Source of the DNA: DATHGT01 sp035317605
Lineage (GTDB): Bacteria > Methylomirabilota > Methylomirabilia > Rokubacteriales > CSP1-6
Length of the DNA: 64,000 nt
Direction: 5' to 3'
Assembly (NCBI GenBank): GCA_035317605.1
Contig: DATHGT010000130.1
Span: 1 to 64,000, forward strand
In this document: in pieces, positions 24,996-34,147 of the stretch
Layout of the letters: each line of letters opens with the position of its first letter
Position numbering within the stretch: the first letter of the stretch is position 1
Position numbers and translations under genes: made by a program
The notes under the pieces: generated by a model
What the model saw: only the letters and a program-made list of their open reading frames with translations
Databases searched by the model: none
Told to the model about the DNA's origin: nothing

Positions 24996-25878
24996 ACCAT
25001 TGCTCCATGCGCGCGAAGTAATAGAGGCCGCCGGCGATCAGCGCGGCCACCATGGCGATCGACACCCAGAGCATCGGTCCCGGCGCCGGCGCGTCTGGCA
25101 GCAGCGCCCACCGGAAGCCTTCGACGACCGCGGTCATCGGGTTGAGGCCATAGAGGGGACGCCAGGCCTCGGGGACGACGGTGCTGGCATACGCGACCGG
25201 CGTGGCGAAGAACCACAGTTGCGTAAGGAAGCCCAGCGTGTATCGGACATCCCGATACTGGACGTTCAACGCGGACAACCAGAGGCCCGCGCCCAATGCG
25301 GTGGCCAGCGCGAGCAGCACGAAGAGCGGCAACGCCAAGACGCGGACGCCGGGAACGGCGCCGTAGTAGAACATCAGCCCCACCAGCACGCTGAACGCGA
25401 TCAGGAAGTCGATCAGGACCGTCGCGACGGCTCCGAGGGGGACCGCCAAACGCGGGAAGAACACCTTGGTGAGCAGGCGCTCGTTCGCGACGAGGCTGTT
25501 GCTCGCCTCGCCCAACCCGTGCGCGAACAGCTGCCAGGGCAAGAGCCCGCAGTACACGAACAACGGATATGGGATTCCGTGCGTGGCGATTTTGGCGAGC
25601 TGTCCGAAGAACAGGCTGAACACGATCATCATGAAGACGGGCTGAATCACCGCCCACGCGATGCCGAGCACGGTCTGCTTGTAGCGCACCTTGACGTCGC
25701 GCCATACGAAGAAGTACAGAATCTCCCGGTATTCCCACAGCTCGCGCAGATTCAGCGGCACCCAGCCGCTGGCCGGCCGAATGACGGTCGGTGTGACGGC
25801 AGGGAACGACGGAACGGCCGTCGCCTCGGCGCGGGAACCCGGCGAGGGTGACGCGGTCAGTTCGCCGACGCTTGCCAT
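24979..25878 (-). CDS. wzm: ABC-2 type polysaccharide export permease (Wzm-like)
   Basis: 299 residues with six hydrophobic helices. LRELWEYREILYFFVWRDVKVRYKQ before the first helix is the usual amphipathic gate of O-antigen/teichoic acid ABC permeases, followed by TVLGIAWAVIQPVFMMIVF. It partners the Wzt protein encoded directly downstream (17 nt overlap). ATG 25878 is chosen; a GTG at 25935 would add 19 residues inside the previous gene. Confidence 0.9.
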   Translation of the reverse strand: MASVGELTASPSPGSRAEATAVPSFPAVTPTVIRPASGWVPLNLRELWEYREILYFFVWRDVKVRYKQTVLGIAWAVIQPVFMMIVFSLFFGQLAKIATHGIPYPLFVYCGLLPWQLFAHGLGEASNSLVANERLLTKVFFPRLAVPLGAVATVLIDFLIAFSVLVGLMFYYGAVPGVRVLALPLFVLLALATALGAGLWLSALNVQYRDVRYTLGFLTQLWFFATPVAYASTVVPEAWRPLYGLNPMTAVVEGFRWALLPDAPAPGPMLWVSIAMVAALIAGGLYYFARMEQWFADLV

Positions 25879-27746
25879 CGTCCGAGTACGCTCAGCGCCC
25901 AGGGGCGCGTCCAGTGCAGGTGTCCCTGACCCCACGCGCGGATCACGGCCTCTACCGCAGGTCGGTTGAACAGCTCGCCGCCCGGGGAGTGGACCTCGAC
26001 GGCCTTACCGAGGTCAGTCTGGAGCCAGTCCGCGAAGGGAAACACGAAGCCCTGCTTCGTGCGACGCTCGCGCACCGAGGCCGGCAGCAAATCGGCCACG
26101 GCCGCGCGCAGCAACGATTTCGATGTGGGCTCGCCGCCGAGCGAGTCCCGCAGCGGAATGACGCGCGAGATGAGCTCGTGGTCCAGCAAGGGCACCCGGA
26201 CTTCGAGCGAGTGCGTCATGCTCATCACGTCGGTGTCCCGGAGGAGCTGATGGCGCGTGTAGAGGGCGAGCTCCGCGCGGCGCACCCAATCGAGCATCTC
26301 GTGGCCACCGTCCGGCACGCGATCCGCGATGTACTCGGTCGCCTCGAACTCCTTGCGCGCAGCGTCCCAGACATCGGGCGTGACGAGTTCGCGCACCTGC
26401 GACGGCGCGAAGATGCCGCGACACGCCAGGTATGCGCTGGCCCGCGAGGGCAGCCGCTCCAGAGCGTCCGCGTACTTCGCCCAGCCCCACCGACGTCCGG
26501 GCGCCTGCCGTACGACATGCGCGACCGCGCCCCCGCCCGGAACGACGCCCACGGCCCGCCGCGCGCGCAAAAAGCGCGGGACCCCCACGAACGTGTTGTG
26601 GTAGCCGCCGAACAGCTCGTCGCCACCGAGACCGGAGAGCGCCACCTTCAGCCCCGCCTCGCGTGCGGTCTCCGCCACGAAGAATGTGTTGATTCCGTCG
26701 ATCGTCGGCTGGTCCATGGCCCGCCAAATGCGATCGAGGGCTCTCACGACGTCCGCTTGCGTCACGACCCGCTCGTGGTGCTCGGCGCCGATCGACTCCG
26801 CCACCGCCCTCGCGAACGGCGCCTCGTTGTAGCGGTGATCCTCGAACGCGACGGAGCATGTGCGTATCGGCTGCTGGGTCTTCGCGCGCATCAGCGCCAC
26901 GACCGCGCTCGAATCGAGGCCGCCGCTGAGGAACGCGCCAAGCGGCGCGTCGCTGACGAGGTGGGAGGCAATGGTGTCCTCGAGCGCTTCTCGGACCTGC
27001 TGCGGCGCGTCAGGCCGGTCACTCGAAAGGCCGTCGATCATCGCGAGGTCCCAGTACTTGCGAATGACAGGGCCGCCGGCCGGCGCGTCAACGTCCAGCT
27101 CGGCGCTGCATCCCGCGTCCAGCGCCCGGCAGGCCTCGTAGATGGTGAACGGGTTCGGCACGGAGCCGAGGAGCAGATAAGCGACGAGTCCGGCCGGGCT
27201 GATCGCACGACCGGCCAGCCCGGAGGCCCGCAGGGCCTTTAGCTCCGACGCGAAGACGAAGGCCTCGGACGTCTCGGCATAGTAGAGCGGCTTGATGCCG
27301 ATTCGATCGCGCGCCAGAAGCAGCCGCGGTCGTCGGCTCGATGCGTCGCCAGCGTCGTACACTGCGAACGCAAACATCCCGCGCAGGTGAGTGACGACCT
27401 CACTTCCCCATGCCTCGTAGCCGTGGAGGAGCACCTCGGTGTCGCTGCGAGACTTGAAGGCGTATCCCTTGGCTTCCAGGACGGCGCGCAGGGTATCGGC
27501 GTTGTACAGCTCGCCGTTGTACGTGAGCCACACGCGGCCTGACGCGTTGGCCATCGGCATGTGGCCTGACGGCGACAGGTCACGAATCGCGAGGCGGCGG
27601 TTGACGAGGCCCACCCGGCGCTCCGCCGATATGAAGGTGCCTGCGTCGTCCGGGCCCCGATGCACGAGCACACGCTCCATCGAGCCGAGACGCTCGGCCA
27701 GATCATCCATCGGTCGGTACGCCACGATTCCGGCAATCCCACACAT
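25857..27746 (-). CDS. Asparagine synthase (glutamine-hydrolysing) homologue
   Basis: 629 residues with an intact N-terminal glutaminase (MCGIAGIVAY, Cys2 nucleophile; LTYNGELYN; YASSEL-like FASELKAL) and a synthetase domain with FLSGGLDSSAV and LSGLGGDELFGGY. Homologues in EPS clusters are thought to amidate uronic acids in the glycan rather than make asparagine (inference). Unlike the lasso cyclase in this window it keeps Cys2. It lies between the BY-kinase and Wzm genes. Confidence 0.88.
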   Translation of the reverse strand: MCGIAGIVAYRPMDDLAERLGSMERVLVHRGPDDAGTFISAERRVGLVNRRLAIRDLSPSGHMPMANASGRVWLTYNGELYNADTLRAVLEAKGYAFKSRSDTEVLLHGYEAWGSEVVTHLRGMFAFAVYDAGDASSRRPRLLLARDRIGIKPLYYAETSEAFVFASELKALRASGLAGRAISPAGLVAYLLLGSVPNPFTIYEACRALDAGCSAELDVDAPAGGPVIRKYWDLAMIDGLSSDRPDAPQQVREALEDTIASHLVSDAPLGAFLSGGLDSSAVVALMRAKTQQPIRTCSVAFEDHRYNEAPFARAVAESIGAEHHERVVTQADVVRALDRIWRAMDQPTIDGINTFFVAETAREAGLKVALSGLGGDELFGGYHNTFVGVPRFLRARRAVGVVPGGGAVAHVVRQAPGRRWGWAKYADALERLPSRASAYLACRGIFAPSQVRELVTPDVWDAARKEFEATEYIADRVPDGGHEMLDWVRRAELALYTRHQLLRDTDVMSMTHSLEVRVPLLDHELISRVIPLRDSLGGEPTSKSLLRAAVADLLPASVRERRTKQGFVFPFADWLQTDLGKAVEVHSPGGELFNRPAVEAVIRAWGQGHLHWTRPWALSVLGRWQASAN

Positions 27747-27776
27747 CTCAGCGCGTCTCTCGCGAAGGGACGGTCG

Positions 27777-28484
27777 TCACGACTTTTCGCTGGGGGAGTA
27801 GTACGACCGATAGTAGTGGTAATACTTGTAGTAGTACCCCTCCTGCCGCAGGTTCACGCGGTTCAGCACGACGCCGATGATCCGCGCCTTCACCGCGGCC
27901 ACCTGGCCGATCGCGCGCCGGATCACCTCCAGGGGCACCTTGGACGCCCGGATCACGATGATCACGCCTTCGCACTGGGCGGAGATGGCCACCGGATCGG
28001 CCACGGAAATGATGGGAGGGGTGTCGAGCACGACGAGGTCGAACGCCTCCTGCGCCTCGGCAATCACCTCCCGCATCCGCGCCGAGGCCACCAGCTCTGC
28101 CGGATTCGGGGGCTGAACACCGCTCGGGACCACGAACAGATTGGGTACGCGCGTCTCGAGGGCGAGCGATTCGATGCTCTCGCTGCCGATCAGGGCGGTG
28201 GTCAGACCGGATCGGTTGGGGAGATCGAACATCTTGTGGAGCGACGGGCGACGAAGGTCCGCGTCGATGAGACAGACGCGCGTGCCGCTCTGGGCCGTGG
28301 CGACCGAGAAGTTCGAGGCGGTCGTCGTCTTGCCTTCCCCGGCCGTCGCCGACGTGAACACCAGGCTGCGGTACGCCTCGGCCAGGTTCGTGAATTGCAA
28401 ATTGGTGCGCAGGGTTCGGTACGCCTCGGCAGCGGCCGAGCGCGGTCGTGTCTCCGTGATCGGAAGTGACGCTTTGCTATTCAT
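27777..28484 (-). CDS. Bacterial tyrosine kinase (CpsD/CapB-type) with tyrosine-rich tail
   Basis: 235 residues. It has Walker A SATAGEGKTTTASNF, Walker A' VCLIDADLRRPSLHKMF and Walker B LVVLDTPP, the BY-kinase signature. The tail is YYYKYYHYYRSYYSP, nine tyrosines in 15 residues, the autophosphorylation cluster that controls assembly of the co-polymerase. The membrane activator is the separate Wzz-like protein encoded just upstream, with an ATGA overlap. This split arrangement is usual for Gram-positives, and the plus-strand block has the fused form. Confidence 0.92.
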   Translation of the reverse strand: MNSKASLPITETRPRSAAAEAYRTLRTNLQFTNLAEAYRSLVFTSATAGEGKTTTASNFSVATAQSGTRVCLIDADLRRPSLHKMFDLPNRSGLTTALIGSESIESLALETRVPNLFVVPSGVQPPNPAELVASARMREVIAEAQEAFDLVVLDTPPIISVADPVAISAQCEGVIIVIRASKVPLEVIRRAIGQVAAVKARIIGVVLNRVNLRQEGYYYKYYHYYRSYYSPSEKS

Positions 28485-29902
28485 GATCCCTTCTCGCTAT
28501 AGCTCGGGATGATCCCGACGACCGGAAGCCCGAGATAGCGCTCCACTTCGTCTGGTCCCTTCATCGTCCGATCGAAATAGCCCACGGTGAAGGCGACGCC
28601 CATGCCGAGCAGGAGCCCGGCACACACGCTGACCGTCAGCGCGAACGTGGTGTTCGGTCGGATCGGCGAGCGCGGCGCGATCGCGGGCTCGATGACCCGG
28701 ACGTTGTTCGTCTCGATGCCGCCGCTGACCCCGGTCTCCTTGAACCGCTTGAGCACGGCTTCGTAGAGCTGCTGGTTCGTGTCGAATTCGCGTTGCAGCA
28801 CGATGAACTGAATCTCCTTCTCGCTCCCACGTTGGCTCTCGTTCCGCAGGTCGTTCACGTGGGCGAGCAGGCTGTCCTCGCGCGCCTTCGCCACCTTGTT
28901 CTCGGCGGACACGGCGCGCAGCACCGTCTGGATCTCCGCCTCCACCTTCTGATGCGCCTGCTGCAGCTGCGCGTCGACCTTCAGGACTTCCGGATGCTTG
29001 TCTTTGTAGGTCTTCAGGAGCTTCGCGCGCTGCGACTCCAGCTCCGAGATCTCTCCCTTCACCTTCTGGATCAGCGGCGTGTCGGCGATGTTCGCCAGCG
29101 TGATCTCGCCCGAGCGATCCTTGCCGATGGCCGTGAGTGTCCGGAGCTTCGACTCGAGGGAGAGGCGCTGGGCTTGGGCGTCGACGTACGACTTGTTGGC
29201 GTCCATCAGCTTCTGGGCGCCGATCTGCCGTTGTTCCTGGACGCCAACCATGCCCGACTTCACTCGATAGTTCTGGAGCGCCATCGCGGAGTCCTTGACC
29301 TTCTTCTCGAGGCCCTGCATCTCGTTGGTCAGCCACACCATCGCATCACGGGCGCCCTGCAGCTTGAGGTCGAGGTTGTATCTGACGTAACTCTGCGCGA
29401 TGCCGTTGGCGATCTCCGCCGCCATGCTCGGATCGGGGTGCTCGTAGCGCACGTAGACGAGGCGGGTGTTGCGCTTGGGCTCGATGGACAACCCGGAGCG
29501 CAGCGCGCCGCCCGGGTTCCGCCCCGCGGTCTTGAGGGCCTCGGCGGCACGCTCCATCACGGGCCGGCTCTTCAAGATCTCGTACTGCGTGGGGTAGTAG
29601 CTCTGCGACCCCTGATAGTCGACGCCGGCCGCCCCCATGGGCGCGACGTCTTGAATATTGAGCACGCGCGGCGGCTCGGGATCGATGAGCACCGTGGCCG
29701 AGGCCTGATAGATCGGCACCTGGCTGAACACCCGGATGGCCACGGTGACGACCGTGATCAGGAAGACGGCCGTGACCAGCCACCAGTGCTTGACGAGGAC
29801 GTTGCGGTAGTCACGAAAGGCCCGATTTTCCAGCTCGGGCAGTGACTCGGGGTGGTATCCGTATCCGTTCCCCCCGTGGCCGTTCGTCTGTGACGCCGCC
29901 AT
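28481..29902 (-). CDS. Wzz/GumC-like chain-length co-polymerase
   Basis: 473 residues. A first membrane helix (VKHWWLVTAVFLITVVTVAIRVF, about 33-55) is followed by a Wzz domain (VPIYQASATVLIDPEPPRVL) and a long coiled coil (about 170-370). A second helix comes near the end (TTFALTVSVCAGLLLGMGVAFTVGYF). PIRPNTT just before it is the proline-rich GNVR-like region of polysaccharide co-polymerases. It lacks a kinase domain, which the next gene supplies. The start shares one base with the Wza stop (TGATG). Confidence 0.92.
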   Translation of the reverse strand: MAASQTNGHGGNGYGYHPESLPELENRAFRDYRNVLVKHWWLVTAVFLITVVTVAIRVFSQVPIYQASATVLIDPEPPRVLNIQDVAPMGAAGVDYQGSQSYYPTQYEILKSRPVMERAAEALKTAGRNPGGALRSGLSIEPKRNTRLVYVRYEHPDPSMAAEIANGIAQSYVRYNLDLKLQGARDAMVWLTNEMQGLEKKVKDSAMALQNYRVKSGMVGVQEQRQIGAQKLMDANKSYVDAQAQRLSLESKLRTLTAIGKDRSGEITLANIADTPLIQKVKGEISELESQRAKLLKTYKDKHPEVLKVDAQLQQAHQKVEAEIQTVLRAVSAENKVAKAREDSLLAHVNDLRNESQRGSEKEIQFIVLQREFDTNQQLYEAVLKRFKETGVSGGIETNNVRVIEPAIAPRSPIRPNTTFALTVSVCAGLLLGMGVAFTVGYFDRTMKGPDEVERYLGLPVVGIIPSYSEKGS

Positions 29903-30780
29903 CAGAACAGCTTCCCATCGGGAACCACGATCATGTCGTTCTCCTTCAGCGTCGGCGGGGCTGCGTTCCGGCCGCCCTTGAACAGGTCCTCGAGGCGGAC
30001 CAGCACGGTCTCCTGGCCTCTGGCCGTCTGCCGGATCAAGCGCGAGTTGTTCGGAAACGCAAAATGCGTGAAGCCGCCGGCCAGCGTGACGGCCTCGAGC
30101 ACCGACATGTTCTGTTTCAAGCGATAGCCGCCCGGCGACTTGACGGCGCCGAACACGAACACCATGCCTGCCTCGACCACGGCGGCGGCGGGGGCCGGAG
30201 GGGCGGGGGGAACGAGAATCGCGTCATCCTCCTGAAGGAGCACGTTGTCGGCCATGTCGCCGGCCTGAAGCTTGGCGAGATCGACGGGGAGGATGCGTGA
30301 CTCGACGGTCTCCGGCGTCTGCCGAAGGTTTCGGACGAGGAGAATCTTCGGCCCGGCGTTCTTGGTGACTCCCCCGGCTTTGGCCAGGACCTCCATCAGC
30401 CGCGTCGGGCCGGTGAGATAGAACACCCCGGGATGCTCGGCCTCGCCGAGGATCTGGACTTTCTTGGAGAGATACTCGCGCACCGTGACGCTCACCTGAG
30501 GATTGACGAGATAGTCCTTTTCCAGCGCCTTCGCCAGGTCGGCCGCGAGCGCTCTGGGCGTGCGCTCGGCCGCCGCGACGCGGCCGAGCAGAGGGAAATC
30601 GATGGTGCCGTCCCGGTCGATCACGAATTCTTTCGACAGATCCTCGTGGCCCCAGACCGTAACCTTCAGGACGTCGGGAGCGCCGAGGACATAGTCTTGT
30701 GCCAGTGCGGGCGCGACCAGGGCGGCCCCCAGCAACGCCGCCGCCATCAGGACGACCCTCACGAACCTTCCGCAGTGCAT
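29902..30780 (-). CDS. Polysaccharide export protein (Wza/GumB-like, SLBB)
   Basis: 292 residues from ATG 30780, with GGAGG 6 nt upstream. A signal peptide ends APALA-QDY (cleavage near residue 27; no lipobox Cys at the cut). YVLGAPDVLKVTVWGHEDLSKE and DGTIDFPLLGRV form the Poly_export domain. Two SLBB domains follow (VQILGEAEHPGVFYLTGPT and VFVFGAVKSPGGYRLKQNMS). These proteins form the periplasmic and outer-membrane channel for exopolysaccharide. It starts 2 nt after the GT4 gene stop. Confidence 0.92.
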   Translation of the reverse strand: MHCGRFVRVVLMAAALLGAALVAPALAQDYVLGAPDVLKVTVWGHEDLSKEFVIDRDGTIDFPLLGRVAAAERTPRALAADLAKALEKDYLVNPQVSVTVREYLSKKVQILGEAEHPGVFYLTGPTRLMEVLAKAGGVTKNAGPKILLVRNLRQTPETVESRILPVDLAKLQAGDMADNVLLQEDDAILVPPAPPAPAAAVVEAGMVFVFGAVKSPGGYRLKQNMSVLEAVTLAGGFTHFAFPNNSRLIRQTARGQETVLVRLEDLFKGGRNAAPPTLKENDMIVVPDGKLF

Positions 30781-30782
30781 GT

Positions 30783-32075
30783 TCAACCTCCACCTCGAGA
30801 ACGATCAGCGCCGATGCGCAGGCCCGCGGTTCCGCGCGCCTGCGAGAGCTCCTGCAACAGCCGGGCGTATGCCGAAACTTGGGGGCGCCGATCGAAGTCG
30901 GCCGCCGCCCGCCGGGCGTTGTCCCCCATGCGCCGGGCACCGGCTCGATCGTGATACATGGCCAAAATCTGCTCGGCCAGGGACCGTGGCTTGCCTGGCT
31001 CGGCGACCAGGCCGCAATCGTAGGCCCGCGCGATGTGCACCACCTCGGAATCCTCTTCGACCGCCGAGACGTATGGACGGCCGGCAGCCAGGATGCCATA
31101 GAGCTTGCTCGGGACGATATAGCCCGACAACCCCGCCTTCAGCGACACGACGAAGACATCGGCCGTCGCAAATGACTCCGTCAACTGGGCCTGCGGCTGG
31201 TAGGGCAGGAAGCGCACGTTCGTCAGGCCGAGGCGTCGCGCCTGATCTTGGAGCGCCGGCTTCTTGACCCCTTCACCCACGAAGACGACTTCCAGATCCG
31301 GAACGTCGCGCAACGCGTCGGCCGCTTCCACCAGCGTCTCGAGCGCCTGGGACAGCCCGAGGTTGCCGGAGTGCATCACCACGAACTTCTCGGCCAAGCC
31401 ATGCCGCTCGGAGAACGGATTGCGCTTCGGCCCGGGGACGATGGCCTGGCAGTCCGTCCAGTCGGGGATGACGATCGTCCGCTCCGAAGGCGCGCCCTTG
31501 CCATCGATCAACCGACGGCGCATCGTTTCGCCGAGAGCGACGTTGCGGTCGGCACGCCGGACGAGGAAGCAGTTGACCGCCTGCAGCATGCGCTCCACGG
31601 CGTCGCTCTGGAAATCCTCGAGCAGCCGCGCCACCTCGGGAAAGATGTCGCGATATGACATGACGAACGGCGCGCCGAAGCGCCGGGCGGCGAGGAACGC
31701 CGCCAAGCCGATGATGGGCGGATCCGTCAGCGCCACGACGACATCCGGACGGTCGAGCCGTAGTCCGGCATAGCAGGCTGAGATGAAATACGTGACGTAG
31801 TTCGACGCCCGGCCGATGAACCGACGCTTCGAGAATCGCGTACCGCGGGCGCGGAAAACCTCCACGCCGCGATGAAGCGTGCGCGAGACGAGCCCACGCG
31901 GCCCGGGGTCCCCGTCGTCCGTCGCCGGAATCAACGGCACGCCGGCCACGACGGACACACGACATCCGTGCTCGCTGACCAGGCTCTCGCAGAGTTCGGT
32001 CAACAGCTGACCAGTCGCTGCAGTGTCCGGATAGTACGACCGGTTGAAGAAGGCAACGTGGAGAGGACGGGTCAC
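30783..32075 (-). CDS. GT4 glycosyltransferase (WbuB-like)
   Basis: 430 residues from GTG 32075, 5 nt after the epimerase stop, with GGAG upstream. It begins PLHVAFFNRSYYPDTAATGQLLTELCE, typical of the WbuB/'PEP-CTERM' GT4 branch. The donor domain has FVVMHSGNLGLSQALETLVEAA, VFVGEGVKKPALQ and SKLYGILAAGRPYVSAVEEDSE, with the E-E pair near the end. It probably adds an N-acetylated amino sugar early in the repeat unit (inference from relatives). Confidence 0.87.
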   Translation of the reverse strand: MTRPLHVAFFNRSYYPDTAATGQLLTELCESLVSEHGCRVSVVAGVPLIPATDDGDPGPRGLVSRTLHRGVEVFRARGTRFSKRRFIGRASNYVTYFISACYAGLRLDRPDVVVALTDPPIIGLAAFLAARRFGAPFVMSYRDIFPEVARLLEDFQSDAVERMLQAVNCFLVRRADRNVALGETMRRRLIDGKGAPSERTIVIPDWTDCQAIVPGPKRNPFSERHGLAEKFVVMHSGNLGLSQALETLVEAADALRDVPDLEVVFVGEGVKKPALQDQARRLGLTNVRFLPYQPQAQLTESFATADVFVVSLKAGLSGYIVPSKLYGILAAGRPYVSAVEEDSEVVHIARAYDCGLVAEPGKPRSLAEQILAMYHDRAGARRMGDNARRAAADFDRRPQVSAYARLLQELSQARGTAGLRIGADRSRGGG

Positions 32076-32080
32076 CGCCT

Positions 32081-33100
32081 TTACCGCTCCGTCAGTCGGT
32101 GGGCCAGCGTCCCGGCCACGGCGGATCGCTCCTTGACCGCGAAGTACCAGTCGATGGTCTGGTGCAGGCCGTCCATGAACTTCACCTGCGGCGTCCACCC
32201 GAGCAGCTTGGTCGCGAGGCCGTTGTCGGCCACGCGATTCAGGGGTCCGGTCGGCATCTCGGGATGCAGCTCGAGACGCGCCTGGTGACCGGTGTAACGC
32301 AAGACCTCTTCGACGGCGTCGATGACTCGCGTGCGCTCCATGGTGCCCAGATTGACGGCAGTGCCGTCTTCGATGCACTCCGCCGCACGGATCGTCCCGG
32401 CGACGATGTCGCTCACGTGGGTCCAGTTACGGATCTGTTCGCCGGTCCCCCAGACCACGAAGGGATCCTGACCGACGAAGGCGCGCGCGATCATAGCGAT
32501 GACTGCATGATTTTCGTGGCCGCGCTCGCCGTACACGGTGAAGTAACGGCAGGACGCCGCGCGGAGTCCCCAATCGCGGGAAAATGCGCGGAGCGTCATC
32601 TCCCCCATGAGCTTGGCCCAGCCATACAGGTTATCGGCATCGTACGGCGGCCCCACCAGGTCCTCGGTCAGATACAAGAGCTCGGAGGGGTCGGTCTGGA
32701 GGTGATTCGGATACACGCAGCCCGAGGATGCGTAGACGACCTTGTCGACGCGCGCGCGGCGGCACGCGTCGAACACGAGACCGTCCAGCATGAGATTTCG
32801 GGCACACGCCGCCTGATGCAGATCGACATAGCCGCGTCCACCATGGTCGGCGGCGAGATGGAACACGATGCTCTGGTCGGCCACAACGCCGGCCGCGGCA
32901 CCCGGCTCGGTCAGATCCGCTTCGATGACCTCGAGCGCCCCGGCCTGCAGATGACGCGCGAGGTGGGCACGATGGCCGCTGCTGAAATTGTCGACGACAC
33001 GGACCCGGGCGCCGCGCTCCACGAGCGCATCGGACAGGTGCGACCCGATGAACGAAGCGCCACCGGTGATCAGAACCGGACGGCCCTGCCAATCAATCAT
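32081..33100 (-). CDS. NAD-dependent sugar epimerase/dehydratase (extended SDR)
   Basis: 339 residues from ATG 33100. It has the Rossmann motif VLITGGASFIGSHLSDAL, an Asp for NAD ribose in VVDNFSSG, HLAADHGGRGYV, the catalytic Ser in YASSGCVYP and YGWAK (Y-x3-K). HLAADHGGRGY resembles the GDP-mannose 3,5-epimerase branch rather than GalE, but the exact substrate is not fixed. It overlaps the sugar transferase gene by 8 nt. Confidence 0.88.
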   Translation of the reverse strand: MIDWQGRPVLITGGASFIGSHLSDALVERGARVRVVDNFSSGHRAHLARHLQAGALEVIEADLTEPGAAAGVVADQSIVFHLAADHGGRGYVDLHQAACARNLMLDGLVFDACRRARVDKVVYASSGCVYPNHLQTDPSELLYLTEDLVGPPYDADNLYGWAKLMGEMTLRAFSRDWGLRAASCRYFTVYGERGHENHAVIAMIARAFVGQDPFVVWGTGEQIRNWTHVSDIVAGTIRAAECIEDGTAVNLGTMERTRVIDAVEEVLRYTGHQARLELHPEMPTGPLNRVADNGLATKLLGWTPQVKFMDGLHQTIDWYFAVKERSAVAGTLAHRLTER

Positions 33101-33929
33101 GCGAAATCCTCCGCTGGGGCGCCGCCAGCACTCGCGCCCGTGTTGAGATGATCCGGCGAGAAAGCGTTCGCGCACGGAGCTTGTCCCCGCGATGCTCCCA
33201 CTTGCCACGCAGGGTGATCCACAGGGACAGGGCGATGAGACGCAGATCGAGCCCAACGCTGCGTCGTCTGACGTACACGAGGTCATAGCGGAACTTGTGG
33301 CGGCGGGGAATGTCGCGGTCCGCATAGATCTGCGCGACCCCCGTCAGACCGGGTGTGACCTGATGACGCGCGGCATAGCCCGGAATATCGGCGGCGGGCA
33401 CGAGCTCGCCCGAGCCATACGTTTCGATCTCGGCCGGCAACAAGGCCCGCGGGCCGACAAAGCTCATGTCGCCCACCAGGATGCTCCAGAGCTGCGGGAG
33501 TTCGTCGAGCGCGGTGACGCGCAGGAGCCGGCCCACGCGTGTGATGCGCGCATCGTCGGCCGTCGCCTGGCGAGCACCGGTCCCGGCATCGGGGTGTGGC
33601 ACCATCGAGCGGAACTTCCAGCTCGTGAATGGCTGCCCATGCCGCCCGACGCGAACTTGTCGGTAGAAGATGGGGCCACCGTCCTGCAGCTTGACCGCAA
33701 GCGCGATCAGGATCGACACGGGCAGCGAGACCAGCAGTCCGGAAGCGGCCAGCGCGATATCGAGGGCTCGTTTCAGCCACGGGTCTGGGCTGGGTGGGTG
33801 ACGCACATGGTCGACGGGTGACGAGAGGGTCGGAGGAGACGACATCAAGACCGGCGTCGACTGAGCAATGGAGTGCGCGGCCGACGTCACGGGCACATCA
33901 GCGGCTCGAGCGATCAACTCGGCAGACAT
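33093..33929 (-). CDS. Phosphoglycosyl transferase (short bacterial sugar transferase)
   Basis: 278 residues: a 45-residue polar N-terminal extension, one re-entrant hydrophobic helix (ALDIALAASGLLVSLPVSILIALAVKL), then the monotopic PGT core FYRQVRVGRHGQPFTSWKFRSM...DELPQLWSILVGDMSFVGPRALLP and TPGLTGVAQIYADRD. It lacks the four-helix N-terminal domain of the long form at 40.8 kb. The family transfers a sugar phosphate to undecaprenyl phosphate, starting repeat-unit synthesis. It is the first gene of the leftward block. Confidence 0.92.
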   Translation of the reverse strand: MSAELIARAADVPVTSAAHSIAQSTPVLMSSPPTLSSPVDHVRHPPSPDPWLKRALDIALAASGLLVSLPVSILIALAVKLQDGGPIFYRQVRVGRHGQPFTSWKFRSMVPHPDAGTGARQATADDARITRVGRLLRVTALDELPQLWSILVGDMSFVGPRALLPAEIETYGSGELVPAADIPGYAARHQVTPGLTGVAQIYADRDIPRRHKFRYDLVYVRRRSVGLDLRLIALSLWITLRGKWEHRGDKLRARTLSRRIISTRARVLAAPQRRISHD

Positions 33930-34032
33930 GGCTTCGCCCTCTCACTTACAGGTGGGCCCCGACTCGACCTGTTCACTCACAGTTACGCGAGTATTCACGG
34001 ACCCTCATAATCCTACAAACTGTATATGATCC

Positions 34033-34054
34033 ATACAATCACAACACCAAGTTC
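34033..34054 (-). promoter_or_regulatory. Conserved 22-bp promoter-like element (possible sigma-54 type), leftward block
   Basis: On the minus strand it reads GAACTTGGT, GTTG, then TGATTGTAT. It is identical at 19 of 22 positions to an element at 37061-37082 that faces the opposite block. TGG and TTGTA are spaced as in a -24/-12 promoter (GG, ten bases, then GT where GC is usual). It ends 103 nt before the first ATG of the leftward block. The C-to-T change in the -12 box makes a sigma-54 assignment tentative, but the conservation and position argue for a real promoter. Confidence 0.5.
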
Positions 34055-34147
34055 TGCCCATAGTCACAAACCCGGGTAATTTCGTTGCTTTCAAGCTATT
34101 TGCCGGCCATGTGTGGCCCGTGATCGGTGTCGCACATAGCCCCTGAA

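Noticed and set aside
25848..27242. Plus-strand frame of 464 codons opposite the asparagine synthase gene
   Set aside because: Mirror frame without motifs; the minus-strand gene has full catalytic signatures.
34020..34050. Sigma-70-like TTGGTG and TATACA on the minus strand
   Set aside because: Weak -10 match with an 18-bp spacer; it overlaps the conserved element, which explains the site better.
34093..34109. Possible -24/-12 promoter on the minus strand (TGG, then AGCT)
   Set aside because: It has GG-N10-GC spacing but is not conserved in the matching control region at 36.9 kb, unlike the 22-bp element at 34033-34054.
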